Shown here: piece by piece, positions 25,962-33,853 of the stretch | Position numbering within the stretch: the stretch's first letter is position 1 | Layout: the number at the start of each line of letters is the position of its first letter | From: JACKII01 sp963807085 | Lineage (GTDB): Bacteria; Pseudomonadota; Alphaproteobacteria; Bin95 | Assembly (NCBI GenBank): GCA_963807085.1 | Contig: CAWEBB010000032.1 | Coordinates: forward strand, 620,001-684,000 | Reading direction: 5' to 3' | DNA length: 64,000 bases | Made by a program: the position numbers and the translations under genes | The notes under the pieces: model-generated | What the model was told of the DNA's origin: nothing | The model's input: only the letters and a program-made list of their open reading frames with translations | The model's database searches: none

Positions 25962-26477
25962 ATGAGCGAATGGCGTGACGAAATCTTTGAGTGCCTACAG
26001 GAAGCCGGCGTGCGCCAGGTCGCCTTTGTCCCCGACGCCGGCCACGCCAGGCTGATCGACCGCGCCCACGCCTCGAACGACATGCGCGCCGTCTCGCTGA
26101 CCACCGAGGAAGACGGCGTCGCCATGCTGGCGGGCGCCTGGCTCGGCGGCGACAAGGGCGTGCTGCTGATGCAGTCTTCGGGCGTCGGCAACACGATCAA
26201 CATGCTCTCCCTCATCAAGAACTGCCAGTTCCCGCTGGTGACGCTGGTAACCATGCGCGGCGAATGGGGCGAGTGGAACACCTGGCAGGTGCCGATGGGC
26301 CAGACCACCCAAGGCCACCTGGAATTGGCGGGGGTAACCTGCTACCGCTGCGACAAGCCGGAAGACGTGAAAGAGACCGTCGCGACCGCCTTGCGCTTTG
26401 CCTTTTACACCAACTCCGCCGTGGCCGTGCTGCTTGGCCAGCGCCTGATCGGCGCCAAGATCTTTCCGGAGGACTGA
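25962..26477 (+). CDS. ThDP-dependent decarboxylase, alpha (PYR) subunit, ComD-like
   Basis: A 171-residue protein equal to the N-terminal pyrimidine-binding domain of ThDP enzymes, as in sulfopyruvate decarboxylase ComD or the first half of phosphonopyruvate decarboxylase. The conserved cofactor-activating Glu is in SLTTEEDGVAMLAG (Glu49/50). LLMQSSGVGNTINMLSLI is the hallmark of this branch. ATG 25962 has AAAGGA upstream. It is followed 4 bp later by the beta subunit, so the two form one enzyme. Substrate could be sulfopyruvate, phosphonopyruvate or another 2-oxo acid. Confidence 0.85.
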   Translation: MSEWRDEIFECLQEAGVRQVAFVPDAGHARLIDRAHASNDMRAVSLTTEEDGVAMLAGAWLGGDKGVLLMQSSGVGNTINMLSLIKNCQFPLVTLVTMRGEWGEWNTWQVPMGQTTQGHLELAGVTCYRCDKPEDVKETVATALRFAFYTNSAVAVLLGQRLIGAKIFPED

Positions 26478-26481
26478 AACC

Positions 26482-27063
26482 ATGGCTTCTGCTTTGAAGC
26501 GCCGCGAGATCGTCGCGCAATTGCTGGCCGACCGGGGCGAGGACCTGCTGGTCGTCCCGGGCCTCGGCCAGCCCTGCTATGACTGCTTTGCCGCGGGCGA
26601 CGACCCGCGCACCTTTTATTTGTGGGGCGCCATGGGCGGCGCAGTGCCGGTCGCCATCGGCCTCGCCGTCGCCCAGCCGGAGAAGCGGGTGCTGGTCATC
26701 ACCGGCGACGGCGAAATGCTGATGGGCCTGGGCTCCCTGACCGCGGCAGCGGCAGAAGGTTTACCGAATTTGGCGATCTGCGTGCTGGATAACGAGCGCT
26801 ATGGCGAAACCGGTCAGCAGCAAACGGTGACCGGCCGCGGCACCAACTTGGCGGCCATTGCGGCGGGTGCTGGCTTCGCTGCCACGAAGCTGGTCACTGG
26901 ACAGTCGGATGTGGCGGAAGGCATCCATCTCTGCCGGGAAGCCGCCGGGCCGGTGTTCGTCGCCTTTAAGGTCAGCGATGCGCCGGAGGCGGCCGCCATT
27001 CCGCCGAAAGACGGAACCTATCTCAAAAATCGCTTCCGCGAAGCTGTCGTTGGCAAGATTTAG
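26482..27063 (+). CDS. ThDP-dependent decarboxylase, beta (PP) subunit, ComE-like
   Basis: A 193-residue pyrophosphate-binding subunit. The ThDP/Mg2+ motif is Gly-Asp-Gly 75-77 through Asn104 (ITGDGEMLMGLGS ... VCVLDNERYGE-like; here ICVLDNERYGE). Together with the adjacent alpha subunit it makes a complete decarboxylase active site at the interface. The split form is typical for sulfopyruvate decarboxylase ComDE. Downstream lie a glyoxalase-fold protein (minus) and three DMT exporters (plus). Confidence 0.85.
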   Translation: MASALKRREIVAQLLADRGEDLLVVPGLGQPCYDCFAAGDDPRTFYLWGAMGGAVPVAIGLAVAQPEKRVLVITGDGEMLMGLGSLTAAAAEGLPNLAICVLDNERYGETGQQQTVTGRGTNLAAIAAGAGFAATKLVTGQSDVAEGIHLCREAAGPVFVAFKVSDAPEAAAIPPKDGTYLKNRFREAVVGKI

Positions 27064-27138
27064 GAGACCGCGAGAGCGGGGTCGTAAGAGCCGCCGGCTG
27101 AACGACCCCGCCCCTCATCGTTTGATTGCCGCCGGCGG

Positions 27139-27525
27139 CTATGTCCGCTCGATGAGCTGATACATCACGCCGTGGCCATCTTTCGGGTGGAGGAAGACCT
27201 GTTTGCCCGCTTCGATGACTCGCGCCCCGCGTTTCTCCATCTCCGCCTTGGCAGCGGCGAGATCATCAACCGCTAGCGCCACCAGATGCACGCCTTCGCC
27301 GCGCTTTTCCAGCGAGCTGCGGATGTCGCTGTTCTCTCCCAGGGGTTCGCACAATTCGATGAAAGTGCCCGAATCGCCTAATCCCAGAATTACCCGGCGC
27401 AGGCCGATTTCCGGCTGATCCTTCGCGGGCTCAGTGATGCTGAAGCCCAGCCGTTCCGTGTAGTCCTTCACCGCTGCGTCCAGATTTTCGGTGCGGACGA
27501 CGATGTGATCGATCCATTTGTGCAT
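27139..27525 (-). CDS. VOC-family protein, methylmalonyl-CoA-epimerase-like
   Basis: A 128-residue single glyoxalase/bleomycin-resistance fold. Metal-ligand-like positions are His7 (WIDHIVVRTENLDAAVKDY), Glu55-type (FIELCEP), His79 (GVHLVALAV) and a late His in DGHGVMYQLIE. The layout resembles methylmalonyl-CoA epimerase. GAAGGGA precedes ATG 27525; longer in-frame starts would run into the divergent transporter gene. Confidence 0.8.
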   Translation of the reverse strand: MHKWIDHIVVRTENLDAAVKDYTERLGFSITEPAKDQPEIGLRRVILGLGDSGTFIELCEPLGENSDIRSSLEKRGEGVHLVALAVDDLAAAKAEMEKRGARVIEAGKQVFLHPKDGHGVMYQLIERT

Positions 27526-27622
27526 GATGCCGTTCCCTTCAAGTGATTTCCAGGCCATGTTAGCGTACCCTGCGGCCGGATGACCAGAGCGCCGCTTTCC
27601 CTCTCGCCGGTGAGCTGTCTCA

Positions 27623-28501
27623 ATGTTCCGCGCGCTCGGCGCTTCCACCCAGGTCAAGGGCATTGTCTGTATCGTCGTTTCCAACGGCATTTTCGGCCTG
27701 ACCGATGCCTTGTCGAAGATCCTGACGGGCGATTATCCGCCGGGTGAAATTCTGTTCTTCCGCTCGCTGTTCGTGTTCGTCTCCATCATCGTCATGATGC
27801 ACATACAGGGCGGCTGGCGCGCGGTGCGGATCGTCGATTGGCGGCGGCAATGGATCCGCGGGGCCATGCTGGCGGGAACCTCCTATATCTTCGTTATCGC
27901 GCTGAAGCATATACCGCTGGCCGACCTGACGGCGATGATGTTTCTCTCGCCCATCGTGTTGACCGCGCTCGCGCCCTATTTTCTGGGCGAGCATGTCGGC
28001 TGGCGGCGCTGGGTCGCGGTCGCCGTCGGTTTCCTGGGCGCCCTGCTGATCGTGCGCCCCAGCGGAGACGTGCCGCTCTGGCCGATGCTGCTGGCATCGA
28101 CCATACCGCTCACCATGAGCGTTCGGGACATCATCACCCGCCAACTCAGCAAGACGGACAGCGCCACCGCCATGATGGTCTGCGCGACCATCTGTGTGCT
28201 GGCAGCGGGTGCGGTCAGCCTGCCGTTTGCCTGGGTCACGCCCACCTGGGGAGCGATGGGGCTGTTTGCCCTGACCGGCACCCTGCAGGGCGTCGCGCAG
28301 TTCTTCCTGGTCTATGCCTTCATCTATGGAGAGGCGGTGGTGGTCGCGCCGTTCCGGTACTTTCTGCTGCTCTGGGCGACGCTCTACGGCTGGCTGTTCT
28401 TCGACGCCCTGCCGCGCATGGAGACGGTCCTTGGCGCAAGCGTCGTGGTGGCGGCGGGGCTCTATATCTTTTCGCGGGAGGTCCGCCATGGCCGCGGTTG
28501 A
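27623..28501 (+). CDS. DMT-superfamily (EamA) transporter 1 of 3
   Basis: A 292-residue inner-membrane transporter with ten predicted helices and two EamA repeats. Characteristic segments are LTDALSKIL, PPGEILFFRSLFVF, LADLTAMMFLSPIVLTALAP and the mirror GVAQFFLVYAFIYGEAVVVAPFRYF. Such proteins export metabolites or amino acids; the substrate is unknown. Its last 14 bases overlap the start of the second copy, so the three genes are translationally coupled. Confidence 0.93.
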   Translation: MFRALGASTQVKGIVCIVVSNGIFGLTDALSKILTGDYPPGEILFFRSLFVFVSIIVMMHIQGGWRAVRIVDWRRQWIRGAMLAGTSYIFVIALKHIPLADLTAMMFLSPIVLTALAPYFLGEHVGWRRWVAVAVGFLGALLIVRPSGDVPLWPMLLASTIPLTMSVRDIITRQLSKTDSATAMMVCATICVLAAGAVSLPFAWVTPTWGAMGLFALTGTLQGVAQFFLVYAFIYGEAVVVAPFRYFLLLWATLYGWLFFDALPRMETVLGASVVVAAGLYIFSREVRHGRG

Positions 28502-29375
28502 CGGACCAACAACGACCGCAAGCCAAGTGCGGGGCGTTCTCTACATGCTGGCATCGGGCGCGATCTTTTCGTTCACCGATGCGCTTGCCAAGGTTCTGAC
28601 CGAGACCTATCCGCCGGGGCAGATTCTCTGCCTGCGTGCGGTGTTCGTGCTGGTGGCGATCCTCGTGATGATCCGACTGCGGGGCGGGCTTGCCTCCATC
28701 CGCATCGTGAACTGGCGCGGGCAGTTGCTGCGCGGTCTGCTGGTGGCCGGGACCTCGCTCGCCTTCATCATCGCGCTGAAGGATGCGCCGCTGGCGGCCC
28801 TGACCGCGCTTCTGTTCGTCTCACCATTGATCCTGACGGTGCTGGCGCCGTTTTTCCTGGGCGAAAAGGTCGGCTGGCGGAGGCGGGTGGCGGTTGCCGT
28901 CGGCTTCTGCGGCACGCTGTTGATCGTGCGCCCGAGCGGGGAGGTACCGCTGTTCGCCCTGCTGCTGGGCTTGTCTGTGCCGATCATCCTCAGCTTCAGC
29001 GATATCGTTACTCGCCGTATCGCCCGGACCGAGACCGCAAACAGCATCATGCTGTTCTCAAACTTCGCCATGGCGGGCGCGGGCATCTGTCTGCTGCCGC
29101 TCGGCTGGGAGACGCCGGACTGGGAGGGGCTGCTGATTTTTGCGGCGGCCGGTCTGTTGCAGGGCGTCGCCCAGTATTTCATGATCTACGCCTTCATCCA
29201 CGGAGATGCGGTCACGGTCGCACCATTCCGCTATGTCATGCTCGTCTGGGCGACGATCTATGGCTATCTGATGTTCGGAACCGTACCGCGCGCCGATACC
29301 TTTATCGGTGCCGGGATTGTCATTGCGGCCGGTCTTTATATTTTCCACCGAGAGGCACGGCATGGCCGGCGGTAG
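28488..29375 (+). CDS. DMT-superfamily (EamA) transporter 2 of 3
   Basis: A 295-residue paralogue of its neighbours on both sides, with conserved FSFTDALAKVL, PPGQILCLRAVF, LAALTALLFVSPLILTVLAP and VAQYFMIYAFIHGDAVTVAPFRY. ATG 28488 has GGGAGG 7 nt upstream, inside the end of the first gene. It overlaps the third gene by 14 bases in the same manner. It is the most divergent of the three by eye (AETANSIMLFSNF instead of a D-S-A motif). Confidence 0.93.
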   Translation: MAAVDGPTTTASQVRGVLYMLASGAIFSFTDALAKVLTETYPPGQILCLRAVFVLVAILVMIRLRGGLASIRIVNWRGQLLRGLLVAGTSLAFIIALKDAPLAALTALLFVSPLILTVLAPFFLGEKVGWRRRVAVAVGFCGTLLIVRPSGEVPLFALLLGLSVPIILSFSDIVTRRIARTETANSIMLFSNFAMAGAGICLLPLGWETPDWEGLLIFAAAGLLQGVAQYFMIYAFIHGDAVTVAPFRYVMLVWATIYGYLMFGTVPRADTFIGAGIVIAAGLYIFHREARHGRR

Positions 29376-30258
29376 CGGCAGGGCCGCCAAGGGGCTGACG
29401 GCTTCATCCAAGGGCATTCTGTGCATCCTGGGGGCGGGGGCGATCTTCTCTTTCACCGACGCCATCTCAAAGGTGATGATGGCCGAGTACCCGGTCGGCG
29501 AGGTGATCTTCTTCCGCTCCCTGTTTGTCCTGTTGTTCGCGTTGGCGGCAATGCAATACCAGGGCGGCTGGCGCAAGCTGCGGATCGTCGACTGGAAACG
29601 CCAGGCGGCCCGCGGTTTTAACATCGCGCTGACCGGCATTTGCTTTATGTTTGCGCTGAAGCAAGTACCGCTGGCCGACATGACGGCGATGGTGTTTCTC
29701 GGGCCGCTGATTTTGACCGCGCTTGCGCCCTACTTCTTGGGCGAGAAGGTCGGCTGGCGGCGCTGGACGGCGGTTGGGATCGGCTTCGGGGGCGTACTTT
29801 TCATCGTTGACCCTAGCGGGGGAGGGCCAATCTGGCCGCTGCTGCTGGCGGCCTGTGTGCCGCTGCTGACCAGCATTCGCGATATCCTCACCCGCAAACT
29901 GGGTCAGACCGACTCAGCGCATGCCACCGTGCTGGTGTCGACCGTCTGCACGGTGGCCGCCGGGGCGCTGTTGCTGTCGCTCGGCTGGGTGACGCCTGAT
30001 TGGTATGGCATGGCGCTGTTTGCCCTGACCGGCACCTTGCAGGGCATCGCGCAGTTTTTGACCGTCTATGCTTTTGTTTATGGCGAGGCCGTGGTGGTGA
30101 CGCCGTTCCGTTACTTTATGCTGATCTGGGCGACGCTCTACGGCTATTTGTTCTTCGCCCATGTTCCTCGGGCAGAGACTTTCATTGGCGCCGCCATCGT
30201 CAGTGCGTCCGGACTTTATATCTTCTATCGTGAGACGAAGCTGAAGGAGCGCGTATAG
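29362..30258 (+). CDS. DMT-superfamily (EamA) transporter 3 of 3
   Basis: A 298-residue paralogue. FSFTDAISKVMM, PVGEVIFFRSLFVLL, LADMTAMVFLGPLILTALAP and IAQFLTVYAFVYGEAVVVTPFRYFML show it is closer to copy 1 than to copy 2. The start lies in the last 14 bases of copy 2. The last residues (RETKLKERV) differ from the REVRHGR/REARHGR ends of copies 1 and 2, as expected for the last gene of a tandem series. Confidence 0.93.
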   Translation: MAGGSGRAAKGLTASSKGILCILGAGAIFSFTDAISKVMMAEYPVGEVIFFRSLFVLLFALAAMQYQGGWRKLRIVDWKRQAARGFNIALTGICFMFALKQVPLADMTAMVFLGPLILTALAPYFLGEKVGWRRWTAVGIGFGGVLFIVDPSGGGPIWPLLLAACVPLLTSIRDILTRKLGQTDSAHATVLVSTVCTVAAGALLLSLGWVTPDWYGMALFALTGTLQGIAQFLTVYAFVYGEAVVVTPFRYFMLIWATLYGYLFFAHVPRAETFIGAAIVSASGLYIFYRETKLKERV

Positions 30259-30268
30259 GCGATTGGTG

Positions 30269-30814
30269 TCAGATCATGCCCTTCAAGCGAAGCAATCCCA
30301 TGGCTGAGATCGTCACGGCATCCTTGATCGTGCCATCCAGCATCATCCGGTCCATTTCTTCGAGTGTGTAGGGCCGGGTGATCAAATCCTGTTCTTCCGT
30401 ATCCAGGGCGCGCTCGCCCTGGGTTAATCCTTTTGCCAGGAACAGACGGCACCGATGCGTGCAAAAGCCATAGGCGAGGCAGAATTCGCCGGCGAAGAGC
30501 ATCTCCTCCGCAATCAGGCCGGTCTCCTCGCGCAGTTCGCCACGGGCGACGGTCTCCGCGTCAATGTCTGGCGCGTCGTGCCAAGCTCCCTGGGGCAGTT
30601 CCCAGAAACGCTCCTGCACCGGATAGCGAAACTGCTCCACCAAATGGATTTGGCCGTCCTGGATAGCAACGACGGCGACGAAATTGATTTTTTCGACGAC
30701 CGTGTAGATGCCTTCGGAGCCGTCGCGGCGGCGGATCCGATCCTCCCGGACCGTCATCCACCGGTTTTCGTAGACCACCTTTGAGGCGAGCCTTTCAATA
30801 TCCGGCTTGTCCAT
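30269..30814 (-). CDS. NUDIX hydrolase (ADP-ribose pyrophosphatase-like)
   Basis: A 181-residue hydrolase of nucleoside diphosphates linked to another moiety. The Nudix box is seen as GAWHDAPDIDAETVARGELREETGL; REETG is intact, and the position normally occupied by Arg before Glu-Leu is Gly. The N-terminus (YENRWMTVREDRIRRRDG) and WELPQGA are typical of the ADP-sugar group. ATG 30814 lies 4 bp after the sulfotransferase stop, so it is the third gene of a minus-strand operon. Confidence 0.88.
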   Translation of the reverse strand: MDKPDIERLASKVVYENRWMTVREDRIRRRDGSEGIYTVVEKINFVAVVAIQDGQIHLVEQFRYPVQERFWELPQGAWHDAPDIDAETVARGELREETGLIAEEMLFAGEFCLAYGFCTHRCRLFLAKGLTQGERALDTEEQDLITRPYTLEEMDRMMLDGTIKDAVTISAMGLLRLKGMI

Positions 30815-30818
30815 TGCC

Positions 30819-31465
30819 CTATTGCTGTTGGGCCTCTTGCTGCTGTCGCTCGTGCAAGCGCTCTTGGAATTCGGCCGTGGAGTTGGTGTTGGGGTAGGAC
30901 TTATCCGGTTCCGGCACGCCGAGAAAGGCGCAGAGGGGTTCCCAACCATCCGCGCCGTCGAACACCAGCAGGCGCTCCGGCGGGATCGCGGCCTTCACCG
31001 CGGCATTGTGGGCGCGATAGACGGAAAGCACGTGCTCCTTGTCATGCACCCGATTGCCGAACGTGTAGCGCAGGATCACTTCCTCTGCCATGTCGCGCTG
31101 GGCGCGGCGCTCCGGCGAAACCTGCTCGCGCGGTGAGCTAAGCGAGACGAATATGGTCTGTGAGATGCTGGCCCACCACTTTTCCTCCGGGCGTTCGGTC
31201 AGGATGACTTTGGCCTCGGGAATCGTTCGCTGAGCGGTTTCCAGAACGCGGCGGACGGCCAGTCGCAGGAAGCCTTGTAGCCTTCCAGCAGGGCGGCAAA
31301 GTCCACATCCTCGCCCAATGCTGCCCGCCGCCAGCCATCAGCCGTGTGGGGAACATTGCGTATTTCCAGCATGTGGTGGCAGGGGGCAAGGCCCAGCGTT
31401 TCCAGCGCCGTCTTCAGCGACAGGGTCGAGGTGCGGCCCATGCCGGCACCGATGACTTGAACCAT
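30819..31465 (-). pseudogene. PAPS-type sulfotransferase family protein, one frameshift
   Basis: A protein of the sulfotransferase-4 type. The N-terminal part has GAGMGRTSTLSLKTALETLG and PCHHMLEI. The second part, in another frame, reads LTERPEEKWWASIS, where the phosphate-binding Arg and Ser are expected, and continues to YPNTNSTAEFQERL. The frame breaks at GGG 31218-31220 (CCC on the coding strand); adding one base joins ...SERFPEAKVILTERP... and gives about 215 residues. It lies 6 bp after the PhyH gene and 4 bp before the NUDIX gene. Either an assembly error or a fresh mutation. Confidence 0.82.
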
Positions 31466-31471
31466 ATGCTG

Positions 31472-32272
31472 TTACTCAGCCGCGTGGGCGGTAGGAACCA
31501 GTACGGACAGGCAATCGTCCGCCAGCGGCTCGATGGGCGTGAAATCGCGGTGGGCTATCCAGTCAGGCCGCTGGAACTTGGTGATGTGGTTCGAGACCTC
31601 GCACAAGCTCAGATACACAATCGTCCGGCCCCAGGGGGAGATGTTCGGGCTGGAGGCGTGCACCAGGCAGCCGTGGAACATGATCACGCTGCCCGCCGGC
31701 CCTTTCGGCGCAACGATCCCGCCCTTCTCCGCCAGCTCGGTGATCTTGGCCTTGTCCAGTGTCCACAAGGGATAAGAGGTGGTGGCCAGGTCGTGGCCCG
31801 CTTCCACCACGCCTTCCTTGTGACTGCCCGGAATGAACATGAGCGGGCCGTTGAATTCGGTGACGTCGTCCAGGAACACCGCAATGTTCATGGCACGCGC
31901 CTCCGGCATGCCATCGTCACGGTGCCAGGTGCCAAAGTCCTGGTGCCACTGCCAGACATCGCCATCGAACGCCGCCTTGGCGTTGACCTTGTACTGATGC
32001 ATGTAGAGCTTGCCGTCCAGCAACTGCTCCACCGGCTCGATCAGCCGGGGATGGGCGCCGAGGCGGCGGAAGGCCTCGTTGTACTGGTGAGCGGCAAAGG
32101 CGGTACGAGGAGTGGAGCCGTCTTTCTCGCGCCACACCTCTTCCCGATCCTGGGCGTAGACAGCGTCGGCCTCGCGGCGGAGCACGGCCGCTTCTTCCCT
32201 GCTGAAACACTCCGGCAGGAACACGTAGCCGTCGCGGTGGAACTGGTCGATCTGGTCGTCGGTCAGGCGCAT
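31472..32272 (-). CDS. phytanoyl-CoA dioxygenase family protein, ectoine-hydroxylase-like motif
   Basis: A 266-residue Fe(II)/2-oxoglutarate dioxygenase. Iron ligands are His110-x-Asp112 (WQWHQDFGTWHRDDGMP) and a distal His in FHGCLVHASSPN (His200 or His205). Arg216 (WGRTIVYLS) should bind 2-oxoglutarate. The motif around the iron site is close to the EctD signature (WHSDFETWHxEDGMP), with S-to-Q and E-to-G changes. No ectABC genes are nearby, so an EctD-related hydroxylase of another substrate is equally possible. First gene of an operon with the sulfotransferase and NUDIX genes. Confidence 0.88.
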   Translation of the reverse strand: MRLTDDQIDQFHRDGYVFLPECFSREEAAVLRREADAVYAQDREEVWREKDGSTPRTAFAAHQYNEAFRRLGAHPRLIEPVEQLLDGKLYMHQYKVNAKAAFDGDVWQWHQDFGTWHRDDGMPEARAMNIAVFLDDVTEFNGPLMFIPGSHKEGVVEAGHDLATTSYPLWTLDKAKITELAEKGGIVAPKGPAGSVIMFHGCLVHASSPNISPWGRTIVYLSLCEVSNHITKFQRPDWIAHRDFTPIEPLADDCLSVLVPTAHAAE

Positions 32273-32376
32273 GGCGTTATCTCCACGGATATTACCTCCA
32301 CGGGCGTTAGCGGTTCATTAACCGTAAACACGAAAAATCATAGCACGACCCGGCAGACACGGGGAGAGGATTGCTG

Positions 32377-33012
32377 ATGGTCCATGTTCGAACCCAGGCG
32401 CTGCAGAAGCTGATGTTCCGGGTTCTGCGACGGCGCGAGAACGAATATACCAGCACGCGTCTGCGCCGGGTCGCCCGGCGCTGGTTCGATCTGGAAGTCG
32501 GGATGTACTCCTATGGCTGTTTCGACCCGGACCGCTTTCCGGCGGGCACGCGGATCGGGCGCTATTGCTCGTTTGCCCGCTCGGCGGTGGCCTTCGACAC
32601 CGATCACCCGGTCGACCGGCCCATCCTGCACCCGGCGGCCTACCATCCGGGCTTCGGCGTTGTCGACGACTGGCAGGTGACGCCCGACGCGCTGGAAATC
32701 GGCGACGATGTCTGGGTTGGCCACAACGCCACGATTCTCGCAAATGCGAAGAAGATTGGCCGCGGCGCGGTGATCGCAGCCGGCGCCGTCGTGGCCAGAG
32801 AGGTGGCACCTTATACTATCGTCGCAGGCGTTCCGGCGGCGATGGTTAAAACCCGGTTCGACCGGCAGCGTATCCAGGAGATCGAACGAACGAGATGGTG
32901 GGACCTTAATTTATTGGAATTACGAGTTTTTTTAAACGAAAACCCAGACTGGGTGGCGGCTCTCAGCGAGTTTTCCGGTGGCCGGAAAGAGCTACCGGTC
33001 AGAGCGGCATGA
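32377..33012 (+). CDS. CatB-related O-acetyltransferase (hexapeptide repeat)
   Basis: A 211-residue left-handed beta-helix acetyltransferase of the xenobiotic/CatB group. It has GRYCSFARSAVAF, the catalytic His region of the active-site loop (DTDHPVDRPILHPAAYH), IGDDVWVGHNATILANAKKIGRGAVIAAGAVV, and VAGVPAAMVKTRF at the end of the helix. ATG 32377 has GAGAGGA upstream. Common in polysaccharide or small-molecule O-acetylation. A candidate sRNA and strong terminator follow it. Confidence 0.9.
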   Translation: MVHVRTQALQKLMFRVLRRRENEYTSTRLRRVARRWFDLEVGMYSYGCFDPDRFPAGTRIGRYCSFARSAVAFDTDHPVDRPILHPAAYHPGFGVVDDWQVTPDALEIGDDVWVGHNATILANAKKIGRGAVIAAGAVVAREVAPYTIVAGVPAAMVKTRFDRQRIQEIERTRWWDLNLLELRVFLNENPDWVAALSEFSGGRKELPVRAA

Positions 33013-33052
33013 GCCGCAATGAGAGGTAATTTTAGAATGTGTAAAAAAAGTT

Positions 33053-33083
33053 CTTGAATTTCGCATCGCACAAAAACAAATAT
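33053..33083 (+). promoter_or_regulatory. possible promoter of the sRNA candidate
   Basis: CTTGAA (33053-33058) and AAATAT (33078-33083), with a 19-nt spacer, partly match the alphaproteobacterial housekeeping consensus CTTGAC-N17-CTATAT. Transcription would begin near 33090. Confidence 0.35.
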
Positions 33084-33089
33084 TGCAGT

Positions 33090-33181
33090 GCGGGCGGCGT
33101 TGGCGCGCCCCCGCAACACCCATCTTGGGCGTTTCCTCCCTGAACTTGAGCCGTACCTTCGGGTGCGGCTCATTTTTTTTT
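33090..33181 (+). ncRNA. candidate trans-acting sRNA, AbcR/alpha-r15-like
   Basis: A ~90-nt intergenic element with three hairpins. Hairpin 1 is 33090-33114 (GCGGG/CCCGC outer and GGCG/CGCC inner pairs, with a bulged C). A small hairpin follows at 33116-33132 (CCC-ATCTT-GGG). Then comes a single-stranded TTTCCTCCCT (33132-33141) complementary to Shine-Dalgarno sequences, and finally the Rho-independent terminator. This architecture, with exposed UUUCCUCCC between hairpins, is that of the alphaproteobacterial alpha-r15/AbcR Hfq-dependent sRNAs that repress ABC-transporter mRNAs. The family assignment comes from memory of the motif and was not searched. Alternatively it is just a structured 3' UTR of the acetyltransferase gene. 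Confidence 0.55.
33148..33181 (+). terminator. strong Rho-independent terminator
   Basis: GAGCCGTACC-TTCG-GGTGCGGCTC forms a 10-bp stem with a stable TTCG tetraloop, followed by A and nine T. It ends the sRNA candidate (or the acetyltransferase mRNA). Confidence 0.93.
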
Positions 33182-33228
33182 GCGCAAGTGCCGGGGCGGA
33201 GAGGCCGCAGTTCCAGCACCGAGAGTTG

Positions 33229-33744
33229 TCAAGCTTCGTATTGTATCAGTGACGTAAACGGCACGTCGAGCTTTGCCTTGCCGCCCAAGAACGTCAACTC
33301 GATGATGCATGCCGCACCAACCACCTCGGCACCGACGCTGCGGAACAGTTCGACCGATGCGGCCATGGTGCCACCGGTTGCGAGCAGATCATCCAGAATG
33401 ACGACCCGTTGGCCCGGTTTGGCCGCATCCCCCTGAATTTCGATGGTGTCGGTGCCATATTCCAATTCGTACGATCGGCGCACCGTTTCGCCCGGCAGCT
33501 TGCCCGGCTTACGGATCATGGTGAAGCTGTAGCCCAGTACCAGCGCCAGGGGAGCGGCGACGAGAAAGCCCCTGCTCTCGATCCCGGCCAGAACGTCCGC
33601 CCGAAGCGGCCCGATTTCAGCGGCAAGCTGGTTCATCGTGTATCGCCATGCCTTTGGGTCCGCGAGCAGAGTGGAAATGTCGTAGAACAGGATCCCCGGT
33701 TTAGGAAAATCGGGTATTCCGCGGATATGCTCTTTCAGGTCCAT
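33229..33744 (-). CDS. apt: adenine phosphoribosyltransferase
   Basis: Makes AMP from adenine and PRPP (purine salvage, cytoplasm). The 171-residue protein has the PRPP-binding motif VVILDDLLATGGTM, the N-terminal IRGIPDFPKPGILFYDIS and the AGIESRGF segment typical of Apt. ATG 33744 begins MDLKEHIRGIPDFPKPG; longer in-frame starts are not needed. It is divergent from the aminotransferase gene. Confidence 0.96.
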   Translation of the reverse strand: MDLKEHIRGIPDFPKPGILFYDISTLLADPKAWRYTMNQLAAEIGPLRADVLAGIESRGFLVAAPLALVLGYSFTMIRKPGKLPGETVRRSYELEYGTDTIEIQGDAAKPGQRVVILDDLLATGGTMAASVELFRSVGAEVVGAACIIELTFLGGKAKLDVPFTSLIQYEA

Positions 33745-33853
33745 TGGCTGCTCTGACGGCTGTCGGGAATGGCGAGTATATCGGCGGACCATAGCGAAAC
33801 GCTCTCAGTGGGGCTAGGCTCGCGCAACACGGCAAAACAGGAGACCGTCGCTG

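Noticed and set aside
31199..31210. In-frame TGA in the sulfotransferase as a second selenocysteine codon
   Set aside because: The sequence beyond the TGA in that frame is not sulfotransferase-like; a 1-base shift restores the family sequence, so it is a frameshift stop.
33013..33181. 6S RNA (ssrS) between the acetyltransferase and apt genes
   Set aside because: Expected closing-stem complementarity of 5' and 3' ends and the central bubble are not visible; the length and exposed UUUCCUCCC fit an AbcR-like sRNA better.
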